Assembly: GCF_026250525.1 (NCBI RefSeq) | Contig: NZ_CP111043.1 | Location: 744,001-808,000 of the forward strand | Direction: 5' to 3' | Length of the DNA: 64,000 bases | Source of the DNA: Chondrinema litorale | Lineage (GTDB): Bacteria; Bacteroidota; Bacteroidia; Cytophagales; Flammeovirgaceae | Shown: piece after piece, positions 9,318 through 17,395 of the stretch | How positions within the stretch are numbered: position 1 is the first letter of the stretch | Layout of the letters: each line of letters starts with the position of its first letter | Notes under the pieces: generated by a model | What the model saw: only the letters and a program-made list of their open reading frames with translations | Database searches by the model: none | Told to the model about the DNA's origin: nothing | Made by a program: the position numbers and the translations under genes

Positions 9318-9722
9318 TTATTCCCTGTAAGCTTTTACCATTAGGTCAGCCATATTTGCATATGCTTTTGTCCAAGCCGACTCTAATTCTGGTGTCCAGT
9401 TATCTTTTAATGCTTCTTTAAATGTTTTCATTAAAACTTCTCCAAATTTCGCAAAATATTCAGGTTTTACACCATAAGCCACATGTCTTTTTCCAACAGT
9501 CGAAATTGTTTGGTCTGGTTGCTCTAAATTAAGTTTAGTTACTGTTAAACCAATTAGATTCATAAGTTTACTACCTTGTTTAGCTTTTCCTTCTGTAAAC
9601 AAAGTTTCAAACATGGGAACTTCTTCAAAGAGATTTTCATAAAACTTCTCCCCGATATCATCCATACGATTCATTAATAATCGCCATGATTGCTGCACTG
9701 CTAAGATTTCTTCTTTCGTCAT
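9318..9722 (-). CDS. Single-domain haemoglobin (globin)
   Basis: A 134-residue globin of the non-truncated bacterial type: EEVPMFETLF supplies the CD-corner Phe, and VGKRHVAYGV supplies the proximal haem-ligand His (His80), followed by FAKFGEVLMKTFKEAL (G helix). There is no reductase domain, so it is not a flavohaemoglobin. Likely roles for the family are oxygen binding or NO detoxification. The upstream TTG-type start would add MYNSILTQTRKK; the ATG at 9722 is preferred because MTKEEILAVQQSW is the usual globin beginning and AAGG precedes it. Possibly an operon with ilvA (33-bp gap). Confidence 0.9.
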   Translation of the reverse strand: MTKEEILAVQQSWRLLMNRMDDIGEKFYENLFEEVPMFETLFTEGKAKQGSKLMNLIGLTVTKLNLEQPDQTISTVGKRHVAYGVKPEYFAKFGEVLMKTFKEALKDNWTPELESAWTKAYANMADLMVKAYRE

Positions 9723-9831
9723 TTTTTTCCTTGTCTGAGTTAAAATTGAATTATACAAAACAAATCAATTTAAGACAATGCGAATCGTCATGTAGTTAAA
9801 ATTAATATAAATAATCAGTTAAATTTCACAT

Positions 9832-9870
9832 AAAAACAAAAGCTACCACCCAAAATTAGGCAGTAGCTTA
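9832..9870 (-). terminator. Terminator of the GAF-domain gene
   Basis: On the - strand, AAGCTACTGCC (complement of 9859-9869) pairs with GGTGGTAGCTT (complement of 9840-9850) with two wobble pairs, followed by TTTGTTTTT. It lies just after the stop of the 798-residue protein. Confidence 0.75.
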
Positions 9871-9899
9871 GAGATATGTATTTTTGTATAATTTAAAGA

Positions 9900-12296
9900 T
9901 TAAGACTGAAAAACTTTCTCGATCACTTCCTCAGGAAATTTATTAGATTTTACAGGATCTTTCATTTTCACTTGAACCCTTAAAGCTCTTAATCCATTTA
10001 CTCCTTGCAATTCCTGTAACTGATAATTTTCTATTTCATCTTCCAGTAATCCTTGTTTTTGTAAGAAGCGGATATATTTTTTATACTCTTCTGCTTCTTT
10101 ATCTTGTGTATATACTATGGCAATTTTACCAGGCTGTGTTATTCTCTCATCACTGTCTTTAATGTTAGCTTTATCGATACGCTTTTTAATAATTTCGTAT
10201 CTGATATTATAAGCACCATCTACATCAAACTGCTTTTCATCTTCTCTAAACCTTATAGAAATTGGCGCACTGTTTACCAAGATCAAATGGGTAGTTTCTA
10301 ATGGAAGCGGCAATGAGTATTTCAACTGATCTGTAATCTGTGCTATACGAGCCGTATTTTTTAATTGCCATAAACGCAGATCGTGCAGATAGATCATATC
10401 AAACTCTTTATCTGGAGTAATTGACTGACCAATGTATATATTATACTCTACGCCATCAGTTTTATACTTCTCAAAATAATGAGGATAAGATTTTTGCACT
10501 GATAACTGTTGCGACTCTAGATAATTAGCTACTTTATCGTTGATTCGGGTAAGGCTATCTTCAAAAGCTTTTCTCTTTCTATATAGAATACCCAATTCTG
10601 GATCAAGCTGATTAAAGTAATACTGATATGGTTCTGCAGAAAGTCTATTAGATTTTCTAAAGTGATGCAACAATGGTTCAATCTCATTTTTAAGAAAGAA
10701 CAAAATTGACATTTCATCACCAGAGCCTATTCCATCTTTAATACTATCTATAGTATCTATAATTCTAGAACTAATCTCTTCGATAATACCTAATGGCTGG
10801 ATATCATTAATTCTATGAAGTACATCGTTGGCCAATCTTAGCTGCTCAATCAAATCTTCTTGAATTGAATTATTCCTTTCTGTAGAAGAACCTCTAATAT
10901 CAGACTGACCATAAATCGGATAAATATCATTAAATACAATTGCCTCTCCTTTCTTAGAATCGCTATCGTCTGTTTTACGATTCATCTTATTTAAAGCAGA
11001 TTGCACAAACTTCCATTCTACAGAAGGGTGTACTGCGGTATATTGTTCTTTAATAATAGCTTGTAGCTTGCTTTCGAGCTCTTCTAAACTACGCTTAGCT
11101 GCTAATGAGAAAATTGGTAAAATTTCTCTCAGCATTAAAGTAGATGTAGAGTTAAAATCATCGGCATTTGGAGAGCCAATTTCTATTCCTCCTAAACACA
11201 CTCCATTATAATGTAATGGCGATACGATAATACTTCTGATTCCTTTTTGAAGCAAGATTTGCTCAACAGCAGACCCTCTTGATATTTTTTCTAAATCACC
11301 TATTGTTTGAGATTCTCCACTATCAAACATACGATGATACACACATCCATTAAAGGCATCTTCTTTACTTACTCCTTTCTCACATAAATAATTATGCAAA
11401 TCTTCTTCGTGAATAATGCTATTCCAGATTTTTGGGCCTTTACCTTTTCCCTTTCCTTCGGCATCGGCATTAAATGAGACAATACCTAATCTTAAATCTG
11501 GCAACTCATATAAGTCTCTTAGCTTACCCTCAAGTAAAGAAAACTTTTCTCTTGAAATAATCGCATCCCTTTCTAGTAAATCATATTTAAGTGATGATAT
11601 AATTTCATTTTGAGTTACATCCATCAATCTTAAAATTATAAAACCTTTTAGCTCAAAATTTTTAAGGTTGATGTACTTCTCCCAAAGCTTAATATTTGTT
11701 GGGTCTTCTGCCAACATTTTTACTTGATCATCTGTAAGTTTTGGCGGCTTACCTATGGATGTAATTTCTGCAAAATCCAAATCAAAATAGACCTTGTAAT
11801 ACTTATTTAAGCCTGTTTTAGGATCTGGAATATTTAGTAAAACATTATTTTTTACAGTAATGGGGTATCCATATACATAATATAGTATTAAGTTATTGAT
11901 GTAAACATTTTTGTTTGCTTCAATATCTTTAATATCAACATTTTTCACTTTGAAATTCATCGCTTCCATGTTGATTAATTCTAACCATCTGGAAGTGCTG
12001 TAAACTAGACCTGAAAAATCGAAAGAACTCACCACTGCCACTATCTGCTTATCAAAATCGATTGGTGAGAAAATGGAAGACATTAGTTGTTCAACCAGAT
12101 CTTTATTTTTAGCCAATACTTCAGTATCCCTGATCTCACCCTGTAATTCTGGATGTTTATCAAGTTCTGAGAGTAAATAATTTATAAGTACAACTGTTGC
12201 TTTATTATCAGTAGTCTGTGCCTTGTTTTTTAAAAAGTTAATTAGCTTTTCAAAACTCAATACAGAATTTATCCTAGTATTATAATAACAATTCAT
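9900..12296 (-). CDS. Large GAF-domain protein of unknown function
   Basis: A 798-residue cytoplasmic protein with no signal peptide or membrane helix. A GAF-like domain is visible at about 300-410 (NGCVYHRMFDSGESQTIGDLEKI, then GIRSIIVSPLHYNGVCLGGIEIGS). The N-terminal ~290 and C-terminal ~350 residues match nothing I recognise; the C-terminal half contains DEKQFDVDGAYNIRYEIIKKRI. There is no kinase, cyclase or DNA-binding domain, so it may be a ligand- or redox-sensing scaffold. It is transcribed divergently from hsp20 across a region with repeated palindromes. Confidence 0.7.
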   Translation of the reverse strand: MNCYYNTRINSVLSFEKLINFLKNKAQTTDNKATVVLINYLLSELDKHPELQGEIRDTEVLAKNKDLVEQLMSSIFSPIDFDKQIVAVVSSFDFSGLVYSTSRWLELINMEAMNFKVKNVDIKDIEANKNVYINNLILYYVYGYPITVKNNVLLNIPDPKTGLNKYYKVYFDLDFAEITSIGKPPKLTDDQVKMLAEDPTNIKLWEKYINLKNFELKGFIILRLMDVTQNEIISSLKYDLLERDAIISREKFSLLEGKLRDLYELPDLRLGIVSFNADAEGKGKGKGPKIWNSIIHEEDLHNYLCEKGVSKEDAFNGCVYHRMFDSGESQTIGDLEKISRGSAVEQILLQKGIRSIIVSPLHYNGVCLGGIEIGSPNADDFNSTSTLMLREILPIFSLAAKRSLEELESKLQAIIKEQYTAVHPSVEWKFVQSALNKMNRKTDDSDSKKGEAIVFNDIYPIYGQSDIRGSSTERNNSIQEDLIEQLRLANDVLHRINDIQPLGIIEEISSRIIDTIDSIKDGIGSGDEMSILFFLKNEIEPLLHHFRKSNRLSAEPYQYYFNQLDPELGILYRKRKAFEDSLTRINDKVANYLESQQLSVQKSYPHYFEKYKTDGVEYNIYIGQSITPDKEFDMIYLHDLRLWQLKNTARIAQITDQLKYSLPLPLETTHLILVNSAPISIRFREDEKQFDVDGAYNIRYEIIKKRIDKANIKDSDERITQPGKIAIVYTQDKEAEEYKKYIRFLQKQGLLEDEIENYQLQELQGVNGLRALRVQVKMKDPVKSNKFPEEVIEKVFQS

Positions 12297-12764
12297 TGAG
12301 TAATAGTTTTTTCAAATTAGAAGTAGCTAATGTTATTATATTGATTACCTGTAGAATTAAGACATTATCAATATTCTCTCCCCTCATATTTATTTATATA
12401 ATCTACGTCAAAAGATGTAAAGCGAGTGACAGTATTTACATTAAATAATATATAAATAGACAAAATGTCTTATTTCTGTTATTAATTTAAATTCTAACAG
12501 AACAAAAAATTAAAAAGTTTTAAATATTCTGTTAAGCTACTGCATTTTACTCTTTCCACTTCCTTTTCTATGTAAATCATATTAAATCAAATATTAAATG
12601 ACATTATGGCAGTTGAAAAAGCTTAAATACAGACATTATGTCATTTATTATTATTATTTATGCCAAATTGTTAGCTAAAAACACTCATTTTTCCATTGGT
12701 ACAGGAATTGAAAAAAATCTTTCTGAAAATAAAAATGAATGTTCTACTAATAAAACTTTATATC
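12297..12764. other. Divergent intergenic region between the GAF gene and hsp20
   Basis: A 468-bp A/T-rich stretch with no credible gene. It contains three related palindromes, listed separately. A weak sigma-54-like match (TTGGTAC-N5-TTGAA near 12694-12710) lacks the -12 C. No full TTG/TAnnTTTG promoter was found. Confidence 0.6.
12458..12643. promoter_or_regulatory. Three related GACA-N3-TGTC palindromes
   Basis: AGACAAAATGTCT at 12458-12470 and AGACATTATGTCA at 12631-12643 are perfect inverted repeats of GACA/TGTC around three bases. TGACATTATGGCA at 12599-12611 is a one-mismatch copy exactly 32 bp before the last site (three helical turns). Placement between divergent genes suggests operators for a dimeric regulator; which gene is controlled is unknown. 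Confidence 0.5.
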
Positions 12765-13184
12765 ATGACACATTTAAAATTTAAAAGACCTTACTACGCA
12801 AATGGATTTGGAAAATTAGCTGACGAGTTATTTAAAGGTATCGAAAACCAAATAGGTTCAGAGTCTACTTCTCAAACTCCAAGAGTAAATATAAGCGAAG
12901 ACAAAGATGCTTTTTATTTAGACTTTGCCGCTCCAGGCTTAAATAAAGAAGATTTTAATATTAAGGTAGATAAGCAAATGCTAACAATTTCTGCAGAAGC
13001 TGAATCTACTACAGAAACCAATTTTAAAAGAAGAGAATTTGGTTATAATAAATTCTCTAGAAGCTTTGAGTTACCAATATCTGCCGATCAGGAAAATATA
13101 AGTGCAAATTATGAAGCAGGTATCTTAACGGTTACAGTTCCTAAAAAACCAGAGTCTAAACCAAGGATAATCTCTATAAACTAA
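12765..13184 (+). CDS. Hsp20/alpha-crystallin family small heat-shock protein
   Basis: A 139-residue ATP-independent chaperone that holds unfolding proteins. The alpha-crystallin domain runs from about residue 35 (TPRVNISEDKDAFYLDFAAPGLNKEDF), and the hallmark AGILTVTVPKK lies near the C-terminus. A C-terminal IIS segment follows (IxI-like). The ORF could begin at a GTG at 12696, but MTHLKFKRPYY at the ATG 12765 matches family N-termini. It is followed 354 bp later by degP, a protease/chaperone of the envelope; the pair suggests a stress region. Confidence 0.93.
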   Translation: MTHLKFKRPYYANGFGKLADELFKGIENQIGSESTSQTPRVNISEDKDAFYLDFAAPGLNKEDFNIKVDKQMLTISAEAESTTETNFKRREFGYNKFSRSFELPISADQENISANYEAGILTVTVPKKPESKPRIISIN

Positions 13185-13208
13185 CAAGATTCAATCTTAA
13201 TCTGACAC

Positions 13209-13300
13209 AAACCGGATTGATTGATTTAGTGAAGAAGAATTTAGGCAGCATACACGGAATAAGAATTGAATTCGCCTGAATAGTAGCGAAAATCCGGTTT
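13209..13300 (+). other. Possible structured RNA or extended terminator after hsp20
   Basis: AAACCGGATT (13209-13218) and AATCCGGTTT (13291-13300) are exact inverted copies enclosing 72 nt, with a T-run immediately after. An internal AGGC/GCCT pairing is possible. It could be a terminator with a large insert or a small structured RNA in the hsp20 3' region. Confidence 0.35.
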
Positions 13301-13432
13301 TTAAAATACTAACCACATACAATATAAATGGGAAAGTTAATCTCTACGGATTACGATTCGACGGAGGTTAACAATCCCCACCTTTTTATTTTTATAGGAT
13401 TATTTAAATTCTGTAAAACGATCTAAAAAAAG

Positions 13433-13460
13433 GTTAAAACGCGGTTAAAAACTGTTAAAA
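13433..13460. promoter_or_regulatory. Three phased GTTAAAA direct repeats upstream of degP
   Basis: GTTAAAA occurs at 13433-13439, 13444-13450 and 13454-13460, spaced 11 and 10 bp, so all face the same side of the helix. A degenerate copy (TGTAAAACG) lies near 13412. The cluster ends about 78 bp before the degP start. It looks like a multimeric activator or repressor site, but no regulator can be named. Confidence 0.5.
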
Positions 13461-13524
13461 ACGAATAATTTATCGCCTATTCCAATTTTATTTACGTAAC
13501 TCAATTTAAGAACTTAATAAAAAT

Positions 13525-13530
13525 AAGGAG
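13525..13530 (+). promoter_or_regulatory. Strong Shine-Dalgarno sequence of degP
   Basis: AAGGAG lies 8 nt before the ATG at 13539. Most other genes here have no such motif, only A-rich leaders, so this one may be unusually well translated. Confidence 0.75.
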
Positions 13531-13538
13531 ATATACAC

Positions 13539-15008
13539 ATGAAAAACTTTGGAAAAACACTTTTAGCAGCAGTTCTTGGTGGAGCAATCACCATCGGAGC
13601 TTACAAAGTTGCCTTTGACAACAAACCAGTAATTATAGAGAAAGCTGCAAACCCTGTGGCAAGTGTAGCTAAATACAATAACCTTAGCGATAATATAAAT
13701 TTAGACTTTTCAACTACTGCGGCAGTTGCTACTCCTGCAGTTGTACATATTACTTCAACTATAACCAGCTCAGTACAAGGCCAGCAATTACAGCAAATAC
13801 CGGCTCCATTTCGCTTCTTCTTCGACGAAGACCAATTAAGACAACAGCAGCAAGCACCTAGCGAAAAAAAAGGAAGTGGTTCTGGTGTTATTATTTCTGA
13901 TGATGGATATATTGTTACAAACAACCACGTAGTAGAAGATGCAAACGAATTACAAGTAGTTTTAAATGATAAAAGAAGTTATACTGCTACAGTAATTGGT
14001 ACAGACCCATCTACAGACTTAGCCTTAATAAAGATAGACGAAAGCGATTTACCAGCAATTACTATTGGTAATTCTGACAATGTAAAAACTGGCGAATGGG
14101 TAATGGCAGTTGGTAACCCTTTTAACTTAGAATCAACAGTTACTGCTGGTATCGTAAGTGCAAAAGGCCGTAGCATTGGTATATTTGGTGGAGGTGCAAA
14201 CATCGAATCTTTTATCCAGACTGATGCTGCTGTAAATCCAGGTAACAGTGGTGGTGCACTTGTAAACCTAAACGGAGAATTAATTGGAATTAACACTGCA
14301 ATTGCTTCACCAACAGGTTCTTATTCAGGTTATTCCTTCGCAGTTCCTTCTAACTTAGCTAAAAAAGTAGTTGACGACTTAATGCAGTACGGTAAAGTGC
14401 AAAGAGCTTTTCTTGGAGTTAGAATCTCTGACTTAAACGGTGATCTTGCTAGAGAACTTAAAGCTAATATTTCTCAAGGTGTAGTTGTAGGTGAAGTTAA
14501 CGAAAACTCAAGTGCAGAAGAAGGTGGTATCGAGCAAGGAGACATCATTGTGAAAGTAGACAACAAGAAAGTCAACTCCGTACCTCAGTTACAAGAGATA
14601 ATTGGTGGTAAAAGACCAGGTGACGAAGTAAGTGTTGTGGTAAACAGAAATGGTAGTGAGAAAACACTAGATGTAGTTTTAAAAGGTGAAAGTGGAACTG
14701 AGAAATTAGTTTCTGCTAATAAAAGCGAGTTACTACAATCTCTAGGTGCAGAATTTACACCGATAACTAAAGAAGACCAATCTAAATATAGAATTCAGAG
14801 CGGTATAAAAGTAAATAAATTATATGCTGGTAAATTAAGAGCACAAACCAATATTAGAGAAGGTTTTATCATAACCAGAATTAATAAACAAGATGTTACT
14901 TCTATTGATCAACTAGAACAAATGCTTTCTCAAGAAGATGGTGGTGTATTAATAGAAGGGATTAATCCAGAAACTGGAAGAAAAGAATATCACGGTTTTG
15001 GAATGTAA
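13539..15008 (+). CDS. degP: Do/DegP-HtrA family periplasmic serine protease
   Basis: Periplasmic quality-control protease/chaperone of 489 residues. An uncleaved or cleaved N-terminal hydrophobic segment (LLAAVLGGAITIGAY) directs export. The trypsin-like triad is visible: VTNNHVV (His130), STDLALIKID (Asp160) and PGNSGGA (Ser237). A full PDZ domain follows at ~285-385 (RAFLGVRISDLNGDLA onward) and a second, more divergent PDZ at ~400-489. Start fixed by the ATG with AAGGAG 8 nt upstream. Downstream is a good terminator, so it is probably monocistronic. The symbol degP is used for the family; degQ/htrA naming cannot be decided. Confidence 0.95.
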   Translation: MKNFGKTLLAAVLGGAITIGAYKVAFDNKPVIIEKAANPVASVAKYNNLSDNINLDFSTTAAVATPAVVHITSTITSSVQGQQLQQIPAPFRFFFDEDQLRQQQQAPSEKKGSGSGVIISDDGYIVTNNHVVEDANELQVVLNDKRSYTATVIGTDPSTDLALIKIDESDLPAITIGNSDNVKTGEWVMAVGNPFNLESTVTAGIVSAKGRSIGIFGGGANIESFIQTDAAVNPGNSGGALVNLNGELIGINTAIASPTGSYSGYSFAVPSNLAKKVVDDLMQYGKVQRAFLGVRISDLNGDLARELKANISQGVVVGEVNENSSAEEGGIEQGDIIVKVDNKKVNSVPQLQEIIGGKRPGDEVSVVVNRNGSEKTLDVVLKGESGTEKLVSANKSELLQSLGAEFTPITKEDQSKYRIQSGIKVNKLYAGKLRAQTNIREGFIITRINKQDVTSIDQLEQMLSQEDGGVLIEGINPETGRKEYHGFGM

Positions 15009-15047
15009 TCCAAATAAAATATAAACCATCTAAACGACATATAGAAT

Positions 15048-15082
15048 AAAAGACCTGCTAATTATTCAGCAGGTCTTTTTTT
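15048..15082 (+). terminator. Rho-independent terminator of degP
   Basis: AGACCTGCT (15051-15059) pairs with AGCAGGTCT (15068-15076) across an 8-nt loop, followed by seven T. Confidence 0.92.
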
Positions 15083-15114
15083 ATGCATTCACATAAAAAA
15101 TCGGTACTAATCTC

Positions 15115-15122
15115 TAACTTTG
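15115..15122 (+). promoter_or_regulatory. Candidate -7 box of gcvT
   Basis: TAACTTTG matches the Bacteroidetes -7 consensus TAnnTTTG exactly and lies 31 bp before the gcvT ATG, just after the degP terminator. No good TTG is present at the expected -33 distance, so support is partial. Confidence 0.4.
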
Positions 15123-15153
15123 AGTCATCATAAAATCAAGCATATATTAATTC

Positions 15154-16242
15154 ATGGAAATAAAAAAGATTGCCTTAAACGATACCCACGAAGCATTAGG
15201 AGCGAAAATGGTAGATTTTGCCGGATACAATATGCCGGTTAGATATACATCAGATTTAGAAGAACACCACCAAGTTAGAGATAATGTGGGTGTATTTGAT
15301 GTTTCGCATATGGGAGAGTTTATGGTAACTGGCCCCAAAGCAATTGAGCTTATACAAAAAATATCTTCAAACGATGCTTCTAAGCTCTTTGATGGCAAAG
15401 CACAGTATTCATGTATAATGAACCCAGAAGGTGGTATTGTAGATGATTTTCTAGTTTATCGCTTTAATGAAGAAAAATATTTACTAGTGGTAAATGCTTC
15501 TAACATCGAAAAAGACTGGAACTGGATTTCGGCACAAAATACGATGGGAGCTACAATGGAAAATATTTCCGATCAAACCTCACTTTTCGCTATACAAGGC
15601 CCAAAAGCTACTGAAGTTTTACAAAAACTAACCGATGTTACACTTTCAGACATGGGTTATTATACTTTTACACAAGGTACATTCGCTGGTGAAAAAGATG
15701 TAATAATCTCGGCTACTGGTTACACTGGCTCTGGTGGTTTCGAAATTTATGTACCTAATGCATCAGCGCAAAAAGTTTGGGATGCCATTTTCGAAGCAGG
15801 TAAAGATGCTGGCATAAAACCAGTAGGTTTGGCTGCTCGTGATACACTCCGTTTAGAAATGGGCTTCTGCTTATATGGTAACGATATAGACGATACTACC
15901 ACTCCACTTGAAGCAGGCCTAGGTTGGATCACCAAACTTAAAAAAGGAGACTTTATAGGTTCTGACAAACTAGTAAAGCAAAAAGAAGCAGGTTTAAGCA
16001 AAAAACTAATAGGGTTTATTCTTTCAGACAGAGGTATTCCTCGTAGCCATTACCCGATTGTAAACAGCGAAGGAAAAAAAATTGGTGAAGTTACATCAGG
16101 TACTATGTCTCCTGTTTTAAAGCAAGGTGTAGGTATGGGTTATGTAGAAATTGCTTACGCTGAACCAGATTCAGAAATATTTATTGAAGTAAGAAACAGA
16201 AAGTTAAAGGCGATTGTAAAAAAAGCTCCGTTTATTAATTAA
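15154..16242 (+). CDS. gcvT: Glycine cleavage system T protein (aminomethyltransferase)
   Basis: Transfers the methylene group from aminomethyl-lipoyl-H protein to tetrahydrofolate, releasing ammonia. The 362 residues carry the family's start ([22 protein letters not shown]), [13 protein letters not shown], and the C-terminal beta-barrel with [20 protein letters not shown]. The folate-binding Asp is in the segment around [15 protein letters not shown]. No gcvH or gcvP lies in the window, as is common in Bacteroidetes where the gcv genes are dispersed. Terminator before it and inverted repeat after it suggest a single-gene unit. Confidence 0.95.
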   Translation: MEIKKIALNDTHEALGAKMVDFAGYNMPVRYTSDLEEHHQVRDNVGVFDVSHMGEFMVTGPKAIELIQKISSNDASKLFDGKAQYSCIMNPEGGIVDDFLVYRFNEEKYLLVVNASNIEKDWNWISAQNTMGATMENISDQTSLFAIQGPKATEVLQKLTDVTLSDMGYYTFTQGTFAGEKDVIISATGYTGSGGFEIYVPNASAQKVWDAIFEAGKDAGIKPVGLAARDTLRLEMGFCLYGNDIDDTTTPLEAGLGWITKLKKGDFIGSDKLVKQKEAGLSKKLIGFILSDRGIPRSHYPIVNSEGKKIGEVTSGTMSPVLKQGVGMGYVEIAYAEPDSEIFIEVRNRKLKAIVKKAPFIN

Positions 16243-16248
16243 TTGAGA

Positions 16249-16331
16249 ACTCAGCTAACAAAACGCATCAAAAATGGTTTTCTAAAGTAAAAAAAGCCAT
16301 TTTGGTATTTAATTTTGTTTGTTAGCTGAGT
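16249..16331. repeat. 14-bp perfect inverted repeat with a nested hairpin
   Basis: ACTCAGCTAACAAA at 16249-16262 and TTTGTTAGCTGAGT at 16318-16331 are exact inverted copies. Inside, 16271-16281 (AAAATGGTTTT) pairs with 16293-16303, giving a two-level structure of 83 nt. The right arm lies in the spacer of the mlaD promoter. It may terminate gcvT transcription, act as an operator or form a cruciform. Confidence 0.7.
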
Positions 16332-16343
16332 ATCCTATTTTTG
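16314..16343 (+). promoter_or_regulatory. Bacteroidetes-type promoter of mlaD-like gene
   Basis: TTTG at 16314-16317, an 18-nt spacer and TATTTTTG at 16336-16343 fit the TTG / TAnnTTTG pattern exactly. Transcription should begin near 16350, about 20 nt before the ATG at 16372. Confidence 0.7.
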
Positions 16344-16371
16344 CTACAAACTTTAATTTATCCCCCGATTT

Positions 16372-17316
16372 ATGTCAAAGGAAGTAAAAGTTGCATCATT
16401 AACTATTCTCGCAGGAGTAATTCTTTTTGTTGGTGTCAGATTTTTAAAAGGCATTGCCATTTTCAGCAATATCAATACTTACTATGTTGTATATAATGAT
16501 ATTGATGGATTAAAAACATCTAACCCCGTAATTTTAAATGGACTGCCAGTTGGGCGAGTAAGTAACATTGATATTCTACAAGACCAGAACAATAAACTTC
16601 TGGTGACTATGGAGATTAAAGATAATCTCATTATAAAAGACAAAACAGTTGCATTACTCACAGACCCAGATCTTTTAGGCGACAAAGCTATTTCACTTAC
16701 CATTAAAGGAAGTAGTATTGCCGAATCTGGAGATACACTTGTTAGCAAAATAGATAAAGGCCTTACCGGCATACTAGAAGCTAAGGCAAACCCTATTATA
16801 GAAGCACTAGACTCTACCCTTACTTCTCTAAATGCTATGCTAAAAGAATATAAAGGTATGGGTGAAAATGTGCAGAAAACAGTAGACAATGCAGCTGTAA
16901 TTACAGGCAAAGTAGCTCAAATAGATGTAAGAGACCTTCAGACTTCTTTGAAAAACCTTAAAGTTATGTCTGAGGAAATGGCAGCAGTTAGCAAAGACCT
17001 TAAGCCGCTTTCAGAAAAGATGAACTCTATTGCAGACTCTGTACAAACTATCCCGATGGGAGAAATTTCTGCTGAGCTACAAACCTCTCTTGTTAAGCTA
17101 GATAATATTCTAAAAGCCATAGACGAGGCTGAAGGCTCACTAGGCTTACTTGTTAAAGATGAAAAACTTTACAACGATTTAGATCAAACGGTGAATGACT
17201 TAGATAAACTATTTGTTGACCTGCGAGAAAATCCAAAACGTTACGTACATTTTTCATTATTTGGTAAAAAAGACAAGTCTGCTAAGAAAGAAAAAGACAA
17301 CGACGATACTGAATAA
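16372..17316 (+). CDS. MlaD/MCE-domain lipid transport protein
   Basis: A 314-residue inner-membrane-anchored MCE protein, the periplasmic substrate-binding part of an Mla-like phospholipid ABC transporter. One N-terminal transmembrane helix (LTILAGVILFVGVRFL, about 9-24) is followed by the MCE domain at ~36-115 (YVVYNDIDGLKTSNPVILNGLPVGRV). A long alpha-helical coiled-coil segment reaches to ~285, and the C-terminal tail is Lys/Asp-rich. No permease (MlaE) or ATPase (MlaF) is adjacent, so partners are elsewhere. It has its own promoter just upstream. The annotation mlaD is by family only. Confidence 0.85.
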   Translation: MSKEVKVASLTILAGVILFVGVRFLKGIAIFSNINTYYVVYNDIDGLKTSNPVILNGLPVGRVSNIDILQDQNNKLLVTMEIKDNLIIKDKTVALLTDPDLLGDKAISLTIKGSSIAESGDTLVSKIDKGLTGILEAKANPIIEALDSTLTSLNAMLKEYKGMGENVQKTVDNAAVITGKVAQIDVRDLQTSLKNLKVMSEEMAAVSKDLKPLSEKMNSIADSVQTIPMGEISAELQTSLVKLDNILKAIDEAEGSLGLLVKDEKLYNDLDQTVNDLDKLFVDLRENPKRYVHFSLFGKKDKSAKKEKDNDDTE

Positions 17317-17335
17317 ACTTCAAGTTTTTGAGGCA

Positions 17336-17360
17336 GAAAGATACTGTTTGTTTATCTTTC
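17336..17360 (+). terminator. Stem-loop after the mlaD-like gene
   Basis: GAAAGATA (17336-17343) pairs exactly with TATCTTTC (17353-17360). There is no long T-run, so this is a weak terminator at best; TATCTTTC also resembles a -7 box with one mismatch, 22 nt after a TTG, and may be a promoter for the next gene. Confidence 0.35.
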
Positions 17361-17395
17361 GGGTGTTGAATTTACATTAAAAAACCAATATTAAG

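Larger units (their letters stand above)
13185..13538. other. Intergenic region between hsp20 and degP
   Basis: 354 bp without a credible gene. It holds a distant inverted repeat (13209-13300), a set of three phased GTTAAAA heptamers (13433-13460) and a strong ribosome-binding site before degP, each listed separately. No clear TAnnTTTG box was found. Confidence 0.7.

Noticed and set aside
12694..12710. Sigma-54-like sequence TTGGTAC-N5-TTGAA before hsp20
   Set aside because: The invariant -12 C is A and the match may be chance in A/T-rich DNA; not listed as a promoter.
13525..13541. The degP leader AAGGAGATATACACATG resembles an expression-vector ribosome site
   Set aside because: Flanking DNA and the downstream gene are native and A/T-rich, and the vector sequence differs before the ATG; coincidence is the simpler reading.
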